64,000 bases of DNA from Glandiceps talaboti (taxonomy: Eukaryota > Hemichordata > Enteropneusta > Spengelidae). The stretch lies in NCBI RefSeq assembly GCF_964340395.1, contig NC_135555.1, forward strand, positions 23,783,725-23,847,724, in the 5' to 3' direction. This document shows, piece by piece, positions 1-9,400 of this stretch. The position numbers and the translations under genes are program-made. The notes under the pieces are model-generated. The model saw only the letters and a list, made by a program, of their open reading frames with translations, searched no databases and had not been told where the DNA came from. Every line of letters starts with the position of its first letter. Position 1 is the stretch's first letter.

Positions 1-349
1 GAAAAAGGCCTTAGTTTGCATTTGTTTACAAATACACAATTTTTTTGTTATTGTTTACTTTTTACTGCTTTTCTCTCTCTCACTTTTTACACATATTTTT
101 TCCCTACAAGGTGCCATGTAATAAAGTAATGATTTGAAAAGCTGGTGTTGTGTTTTTGTCAGTTTCAGTTTCAGTATATAAATTAGATGTAAATCAACAT
201 CTGAGGACATGATATGAATTGCATGACAACATTTGATAACATTGCATAATTACTGATATTGATGATCTGTTTCAAGATACATTTGTATAACAATGGATAT
301 ATTAGATTAATAATATAGATTTTTACCAGTTTTTAAGATATTTACTTAC
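1..349. other. DDX52 intron 8 (partial), no further exon seen
   Basis: AT-rich intronic sequence downstream of exon 8. I searched the minus strand for the expected helicase C-domain motifs (motif IV and beyond) and found none. Confidence 0.6.
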
Positions 350-440
350 TTTTGCTATGATATCTCTCACTGCCAGTAATTTACCAAACTCTTGTCCAAC
401 ATACAATATTTCTTGCTCTACAGTATCTACAGCAGAGTTC
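350..440 (-). CDS. DDX52: DDX52 exon 8, start of helicase C domain
   Basis: 91 nt with a good acceptor (ACTACAG) and donor (GTAAGT at 349). It encodes [20 protein letters not shown] then [10 protein letters not shown], matching the linker into RecA-like domain 2 of DDX52. The remaining exons must lie at lower coordinates outside this window. Confidence 0.92.
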
Positions 441-3400
441 CTGTAGTAATAATTACACTAGCTAAATATCTTGTGAATGGTATATAGAATACCACTATGC
501 CAAATTACATGAAACAGAGGCAGACAAAGAGACAGAGAAATAGACAGACATACTCATCCCCAATACCATACAACACAGAGAGACAGGCAGGCAGACAGAC
601 AGACAGACAGACAGACAGACACACACACACACACACACACACATACACACACAAACAAATAAATAAACAAACAAACAAACACACACACACACACAGAAAA
701 ACAAAAAAATAAACCAATTCAGAAGATTGGAAAGTTGAATGTTTGGTTGAGGTGAGTGAATGATAAATTCTGATATATCATCTTTATGATATATTCTTCA
801 AATGACATTTGACAGAATCAGATGACAATTACATGTCATTACAGTTGCCATGACAACTGGGTTTTGACAATACAGCATTACATCTTGAGCATAACTTACC
901 TTTGTCCTATGTTAACAGACGCTACATTGTCTAAATTGAGACGACACCACTGTTCCACATCATATGCAAACGTAGCACTGAACAAAGCACGTCTAACTTG
1001 ACTTGAATCACAAGCTTGATATATAGTTGCGAGTTGTTCACGAAAACCTTGTTTGCCTTCTTCAAATAACTTATCTGATTCATCCACAACAAGCCAATGA
1101 ACACTAGAAAATAGAAAAATAGAGCCTTCATAGAAGACATAGACTTTGTCCCAACTGGTTTGTTGTATTGCAAAGTTTTTCTGCAAATTTAAGTATGACC
1201 TTGAAAATGGGTGCTTTGCTCAAAAGCCTGTCTGAATAGTAACCATACCTCTAACAATGCAGGTGTACACATTTGAATTGTGTCTCTCAAAGATGAAACT
1301 TCAAAATAAATGGGGGGGGGGATAGACCCAATGTTACTTTTTGTCAAAGTGATATTGTGACATGTGCCCTGCCTATTCCATTGCATTACTATTCATGAGC
1401 AGGTACATGAATATTAATTAGGGGTTGGGTTACTCATTATACTTGGCTTGTAACTTCAGTGTACCAGATATAGCAATAAAGAATGTAGTGTTTTGAGTAT
1501 ACTCTACGACTCTGGTTATCTTTCCTTACCCACTACGCCAAACACCGGTCAACTCGCTACCAAGACCAGGATTAAGAACTTGATAAGGTTACATTGGTGA
1601 TCAGCGCTGGGATTTTTTCATGAAAGACGGACTTTTCATGGAATTGTGAAGAAACCAGAGTGAGTACACTCTACGGACAAAACTGAACTTTGCTACAGAA
1701 ACTAAGAAATCCAACGGAGTCAGTAGATACTTCAGAAGGAAGTGCTGTAAATTGGATGAAAACAAAGAACTTGGTGATCCTGAAAATTAACTGCTGTTTG
1801 CTGAGAAACTCGGTGGAGTTTGGTCTGCAGTCAAGAGGTGGAGTTTAATACAGTACTGTGTGGAATTCTGGTGTGAGCTTATACACGTGTCACGTGGTAA
1901 AGTCACAGAAGCCGGAAGCTGTATTTGAAACTCATCTAAAGCTGAGACACAGTGGAACAGTAGTGGAAGACCATTGAAGGGCGTTCAATCTTTGGGATAG
2001 TACAACACATGTGGGGTTTGCTATCTGGAACCATTGAAAGAAGACTTCATCGTCAGAGGGAAATAGTTATCCAAGGTGCAACGTGTGATAAAGGACTTGC
2101 TCAGAGGCTGCAGTTGAGAGGACTTAATCTTGATTAGGTGGACTAACTGTGAACTTTTGGAGAGCTGAAGAACTATATCGTGAGAACTCTGTGTATTTAT
2201 TCATATAACATTGTTATTTGAATTTTCTGAGATTTTTCTTTTCTTTTCCTTTCATGAATTTTTACTTTGGAATGCTTTGAATTGGACGTATCCGGTGAGT
2301 CCATAAGCCAAACCCAAGTAAGTACACAAAGTTACATAAGCTAAGCGGAAAAAACATCTCAGTGATAAGCAGTTAACAGAGTTGCTATCTATAGGTGTAT
2401 GTTGGTACAACATATTAATGGGATTAGTGTAAGCAAAACATCCTCATTTAAGTGAAATAATATATGTAAAGATCTGGGTGTGACAGTAGGGTGATACTGT
2501 TGCTGAGGGTGAGTCTATATTTATCTACTCTGTGGAGATTGGATAAAACTTACAGTGGGTGATACCATTGTAAAATAGTGGTGGCAGCATAGTGTTAAGA
2601 TAGTATATTGTTGGTATAACCTGTGGTGTGTGTCTGTTGTGTTTGAAGTGGTTTGACCCTGTGTAGTCATGTCAACCAAAAGACAAGGCACACCAGCTAA
2701 TGAGGGCTCAATCCCATGGCCGACAATGCCCTTGTTGACTCCAGTGAGTCAACAATATCACCTGGATGGGATCAAACTTGAGAGGAAGTTTGAACCCAGG
2801 AGTGGGGACGGGGTTGTCGCTGGTGCTGAAACAAAAGATGTTCGAACTGAACTAGACCTTTTGTCTCTACAGTATGAGTTAGAAAAAGAGAAACGATTAG
2901 CTGAGAAAGAGAGAATGGAGAATGAGAAAGAGAGAAGGGAGCATGAGCTTATGATTGAAAGAGAGAGACACCTAAACAGCTTAGCTGAGAAAGAAGCTGA
3001 AATGAAACTAGTAGTGGAACAGAAGCGATATGAGCTTGAAATTAAGAAATTGGAATTGGAAGCAAGATCAATTCCGATTTCACCTAAAACTGAAGTTGAG
3101 GTGGTAGAAAGGAATGCAAAACTTCCTCAGTTTAAGGAGGGTGACAATATTGACACCTTCCTTCGCACTTTTGAAGGGTTGGCAACCGCTTATGGTTGGC
3201 CAAAGGAGAAGTGGGGTATTAAGCTGGGACCTATGCTTTCAGGGAAAGCACAGGACGCATTTTCTAGGCTACCGCCTGGAGATTTCAACAATTATGAGGC
3301 AATTAAAGCGGCAATTTATAAAAAGTATGAATTGACTGGGGAGGCATACCGGGTGCAATTTCGTACTATGAAGCGAAAAGTTGACGAAACTCTGACAGAG

Positions 3401-6400
3401 TTTGGTAACCGTCTCGCGGAGACACTGACACAGTGGTTGGTAATGGAGAAGACCTCCACTGAAAGTGTTAAGGATCTGTTAGTGAGGGAGCAATTTGTTG
3501 AATGTGCTCCGAGAGATCTGCAAGTGTGGCTACGGGAAAGAAGCCCAAAGTCACTTGAGGAAATGTTAGGGCAGGCAGAGACATACACTGCAGCTCGTAA
3601 CACACCTTATAGGGGTCTGTCAGACCCTAGTGAAGGCAACTCTGAAAACAGTCAGAATGGTAGTGATGGGGAGGGACACAAGTCCAGTCATGCTGCTAAA
3701 TCTGACCAGAGTAAATCTGACAAATCTTGCTACATCTGCAAGAAGGGAGGTCACTTTGCGAAAGTGTGCCCAGAGAGATTACAGGGAGAGGAGACAGCAG
3801 GTAAAGCTAAGTATGTTGGATGCTGCATGGCAGTAGATACAGCACACGTACAGGGGGATGATGAAAATGACTTGTTTGCACTTTCACAATAGATGGGGAA
3901 GTCGGAGGGCAGTCATTCCAAATCCTACGAGATACTGGCTGTAATCTAAGTATAGTGAAGCCCAGTGTAGCACAGCATGGGACATACATACCCAATGCAT
4001 ACACTCCTGTTTACTTTGGCCCACATGAAGTGATAGTACCAATGGCTATCATTGAACTTAAATGCGAGGCATTTTCTGGACCATTACGAGTTGGTGTGCG
4101 GGAAGGTATACCCTACGATATTTTGCTGGGTAATGAAACTATAAAGTTGAAGGGAAGCCAAAATGCGACATGGTCTTTAATTGTCAGCAGACAACAACAG
4201 AAAGCAATTGATGGAAAGGAGGCTAAAGTAAGAGAGAGTGAACTAGCCTCCAGTGTTATGGCAACACCAATAGAGGACCTGGTGGTTCCGCAGGTTGGTC
4301 ATAGTACTGGCACCAGTGATGAATACACCATTGGTGACAGTGAGGTTGAAGGGGAAAACCGTTCAGCTACTGATGATGAACATGGTTAGGTGGTATATCA
4401 GGTAACACATCAGTTCACCATACGGCATAAAATGGGGAATTGATAATGAGAATGCTGATGCACTATCCAGGGCATGGCATGAGTTATGTGAGATTGCGAG
4501 TAGTTAGCATGTGTGAGGTTGAGCAGGCTATGATACAATAGTACAATCTTACCACTGGGTGTATTTTGGTGAAACATTAGCGTTACCCTGTGTACACTCC
4601 GATCTATATTATCCTGCTTAACCAACATGGAATAGCAGTAGTGTTATGTAATTTAGGTTACTGCCTTTATGATGAAGAACCCAGTTTTCATCAAAAGAAG
4701 GGGGGAGGTATGTGACATGTGCCCTGCCTATTCCATTGCATTACTATTCATGAGCAGGTACATGAATATTAATTAGGGGTTGGGTTACTCATTATACTTG
4801 GCTTGTAACTTCAGTGTACCAGATATAGCAATAAAGAATGTAGTGTTTTGAGTATACTCTACGACTCTGGTTATCTTTCCTTACCCACTACGCCAAACAC
4901 CGGTCAACTCGCTACCAAGACCAGGATTAAGAACTTGATAAGGTTACAGATATTAACCAAGAAAACATTACTTTCATATTATCAATCTGAACTTTACAAG
5001 TAATTACGATCTTAAACTCTACAAAAAACTCGGACCATGCACTAATCTACACACATTTTGTTACTGAATGTATGTTTTGGTGATTGACTGCGTTTTGAAC
5101 AATTTGACATTGATCAGCTCATAGGCTATTAGCCTTTTTAGCTGTAATTTTATATGACATGATATATTATTATTATAAGCACACATTTTTGTTGTGGTAG
5201 AAAGATTACTGTGCCTACACAGGAAAACTGTTCTCCTGACAGAAACAGGTGAGTCAGGCGAGTTCTACAATGGTTGTATTCTGTTGTCATAGAAACAAAT
5301 GTAAGACAAGTTCTACAATGGTTGTATTTTGTTGTCATAGAAACAATTGTTAGATGAGTTCTACAATGGTTGTATTTTGTTGTCATAGAAACAAATAAAA
5401 AGGTCTTGTATTGTATGGCAATTTCTTTCAAGACCTGTATTTGGTCCAAAACATTAATAACACTTACATATAGTTTTGTAACAGGTGGTATTACTGTAAC
5501 AGGTGGTATTACTGTAACAGGTGGTATTATTGTTGAGACATATAGTATTTGTGGAAAGATGAATTAGTGTCTAACAAGTTTTGATTACCGGGAAATGTGT
5601 ACAAATACAATCCTGTAACTCTAGGCACTGACAGGGATTTGACAGACTAACTCAACAATATCACCAAATTATTAATCAATGAAAATTAGAATTGACAAAT
5701 TAATCAGTTTTCAACAATGGAAAAGAAAAGCCACTGAGGTACACTCATAGAATGACTTTATAGTGCAATCATAGAATAAATCATTTTATGATAACTTACT
5801 TACTTATTTAGCTTGATAGCGGGAGGATCCTGTTTTAACATATACACAAGTTTATTTGGTGTTGTAACCAATATATCTGTAAATATAAAAAAAATAAAGT
5901 TACACTTCACTCCATCTCATCCCCATTGTTCAAACCATGCTTTTTTTTTAATGCGACAATTTCCTGCTAAACGGACAATTATTACACAATGAAACTATCC
6001 ACAAACAGGTTAACCATCAATGAATTCAATATCTTTAATGGCAACTGTATCTTTAAACTTACCAAATTTTAATGGCGATTGTATCTTTAAACTTACCAAA
6101 TTTTAATGGCGATTGTATCTTTAAACTTACCAAATTTTAATGGCGATTGTACCTTTAAACTTACCAAATTTTAATGTCAACTGTACCTTTAAACTTACCA
6201 ATTTTTCATGGCAATTGTATCTTTAACCTTACCAATTTTTAATGGCAACTGTATCTTTAAACTTACCAATTTTTAATAGCAACTGTATCTTTAAACTTAC
6301 CAATTTTTAATGGCAACTGTATCTTTAAACTTACCAATTTTTAATGGCAACTGTATCTTTAAACTTACCAAATTTTAATGGCAACTGTACCTTTAAACTT

Positions 6401-9400
6401 ACCAATTTTTAATGGCAACTGTACCTTTAAACTTACCAATTTTTAATGGCAACTGTACCTTTAAACTTACCAATTTTAATGGTGACTGTATCAGTAACTT
6501 ACCAATTTTTAATGGTGACTGTGAATTCAATTTCTTGATTGCTTTTGACACCTTGTCAATGATATGAATCCTAAGACCAAGTCCTTCAGCGAGACGACAG
6601 AATTCTCTGTGAGTTTGTTGTGCTAATTCTCTTGTTGGAGAAACAACAACTGCAAAGATTCCCTTCTTTCTTGGACCCTGAAAATCATACAAGACAGCAT
6701 CTGTAATATTTCGTAAAAATTCTAGTTTTTCTGCTTTGCAGGATAAATACAATTTACATCATATGAAATGAAAATAGCATCAATGTTGTCGTAGCACAAC
6801 TGTTCACACAGACAATCATTTGACTGTTGCTATGGGTGTGGTCTTCCTGCTAGGCATATCTGCATCTACATGTATGTTGTGAATGTGTATTCACTATCCT
6901 ACCCAATAATGTTGCTATCTTTGCAAAATAAACCAAAATTTGGCTGTTACTAAGAGCATGGTCATGGTTGATAGGCATATTACATATATTATTTGAATGT
7001 TTATTCACTTGCTGACCCAAAAGAGTTATCCTAGCAAAATATACTGACATTTGGTTGTCACAAAGCGCAATGGTCATGGTTGGTAAGGTAATCATCTCAC
7101 TATAGTTTATGTTCATTATCAGTTGTACACTGTATAACCCTATCTCCCTATGACTTACAGCAGAAATATCAAAGGTTTGCCAAAAGATTGCACATATTAT
7201 ACACATTTTATGTTCCCCTAGATCAATATAGATAGATAAGGAACAGGCTTCCCACAGACCAGTCATTACAAATATAAACAACATCATTCGACCCCAACTG
7301 ATACACAGACATACACAAAGTCCTTGGAACAAAGAAGTTAATGTCATCTCTTTAGAGGCTCAGATGTTGACACATACAATTCCATGATCAGTTCTACACT
7401 GTATAACCCTATCTAACTACATGTATAGCCTAATTCCATGATCAGTTCTACACTGTATAACCATATCTCCCTATAGCCTAATTCCATGATCAGCTCTACA
7501 CTGTATAACCCTATCTAACTATAGCCTAATTCCATTATCAGTTCTACACTGTATAACCCTATCTCCCTATAGCCTGATTCCATTATCAGTTCTACACTGT
7601 ATAACCATATCTCCCTATAGCCTAATTCCATTATCAGTTCTACACTGTATAACCATATCTCCCTATAGCCTAATTCCATGATCAGCTCTACACTGTATAA
7701 CCCTATCTAACTATAGCCTAATTCCATTATCAGTTCTACACTGTATAACCCTATCTAACTACATGTATAGCCTAATTCCATGATCAGCTCTACACTGTAT
7801 AACCCTATCTAACTATAGCCTAATTCCATTATCAGTTCTACACCGTATAACCCTATCTAACTACATGTATAGCCTAATTCCATTATCAGTTCTACACTGT
7901 ATAACCCTATCTAACTATAGCCTAATTCCATAATCAGTTCTACACTGTATAACCCTATCTAACTATAGCCTAATTCCATTATCAGTTCTACACCGTATAA
8001 CCCTATCTAACTACATGTATAGCCTAATTCCATAATCAGTTCTACACTGTATAACCCTATCTAACTATAGTCTAATTCCATAATCAGTTCTACACTGTAT
8101 AACCCTATCTAACTATAGCCTAATTCCATAATCAGTTCTACACTGTATAACCCTATCTAACTATAGCCTAATTCCATAATCAGTTCTACACTGTATAACC
8201 CTATCTAACTATAGCCTAATTCCATTATCAGATTTACTTACTCACCTTCAGCTGATTTAGTATAGGAATGATAAAAGCTGCAGTCTTTCCAGATCCTGTA
8301 GGAGCACACACCAATACTTCTCTTTTCTGATGATGGAAACGAACAAAATTATCAAAGTGACAGACAGATGGCCAGACCCCAGCATAGTTGTAATAACACT
8401 CACACTTACAGCCTGCATCTAAACTGTAGTAGGAGTATGATATTCCACATATGCATGTTAATTTACATTAATGGTACAGCCTGTATCTGAACTGCAGTAG
8501 GGTTTTCATATCCCCCCAACACACAGTGTGTATGTTAACTGACATTTATATAATGGAACTGCAGTAGGGGTATGATATCCCACACCGTGTATGTTAACTT
8601 AAAAGGTACAGCCTGCATCTGAACTGCAGTGTATTACATAGCCTTCCCCACCCACCCACCCACCCACCCACACACTGCATGTTAACTTACTGGTGCAGCC
8701 TGCATAGGGATTTGATATCCTTCCCCTACACTGTGTATTTTAACTTACATTTAACAATAACGGTACAGCCTGCATCTGAACTGCAGTAGGGCTATAATAT
8801 CCCACACTGTGAATGTTCTTCATAATAACAGGATGAAGTTTATATTTCTCCTGCAACTGTTCAAAGGAAGTGACTGGTTCTGGAATGTCTGTACCAATCA
8901 CATGAATCTTTTGTTTTCTTCTTATTTCTCTTATCTACAAAACAAAGGAACAGAAAATTTGTCAATCGATTTCAGTTACACGTTGTAAGTGATATCAACA
9001 GTCATAAACGTTTGACTATGTGTCACTGTAAAGTATGCTTGATGAGGCACTACAAAACACAAATAACTGCAACACTGAGGACAAACACTGCGACATCACC
9101 TAACACAACACTTCAAATACATTAATTTAGACACATGAATAAAAGAACAGATAAATACAAAATTCTCATGCAGCAGTTATCAAGCTGTCACAAATGTCTT
9201 TCTCTCTGTCTGTCTTTGCTGCGTGACAAATCCATTTAGGAGTGTCTTAAGAGGAGAGACACAGATAGACTGAGTTAGACATTTTACACTGAATACAGTC
9301 AATTTACACTGAATATAGACATTCTACAATAAAGATAGACATTTTTTACTGAATACAGACAATTTACACTGACCTTTTCAATGTGTATTTGTTGCTCTTT

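Larger units (their letters stand above)
1356..4948 (+). mobile_element. Ty3/gypsy-type LTR retrotransposon with SCAN-like Gag, pol largely deleted
   Basis: A complete LTR-to-LTR insertion of about 3.6 kb, in the opposite orientation to DDX52, inside its intron 6. Two 238-bp direct LTRs (TGTGACATG...AAGGTTACA) look identical by eye. They are flanked by the 5-bp target duplication GATAT (1351-1355 and 4949-4953). Inside are a primer-binding site, a long leader, gag with a zinc knuckle, a -1-frame retropepsin, a short remnant of the RNase H end (NENADALSR, about 4446-4472) and a polypurine tract. Reverse transcriptase and integrase are absent, so it could move only with enzymes supplied in trans. 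Identical LTRs imply recent insertion. The lineage assignment (gypsy relatives that gave rise to the vertebrate SCAN domain) rests on the C-terminal Gag half. Confidence 0.93.

Noticed and set aside
495-717. Open frames over the AC/AGAC repeats
   Set aside because: Translation of microsatellite sequence in several frames; no codon or protein character.
6399-6502. Extension of DDX52 exon 5 through the 34-bp repeats as normal coding sequence
   Set aside because: A consensus donor at 6502 joins in phase to exon 6, which aligns with the family; the extension is repeat sequence.
6850-7347. 165-residue minus-strand open frame
   Set aside because: Lies inside DDX52 intron 4 across degenerate repeats; no recognisable domain and it would disrupt the gene.
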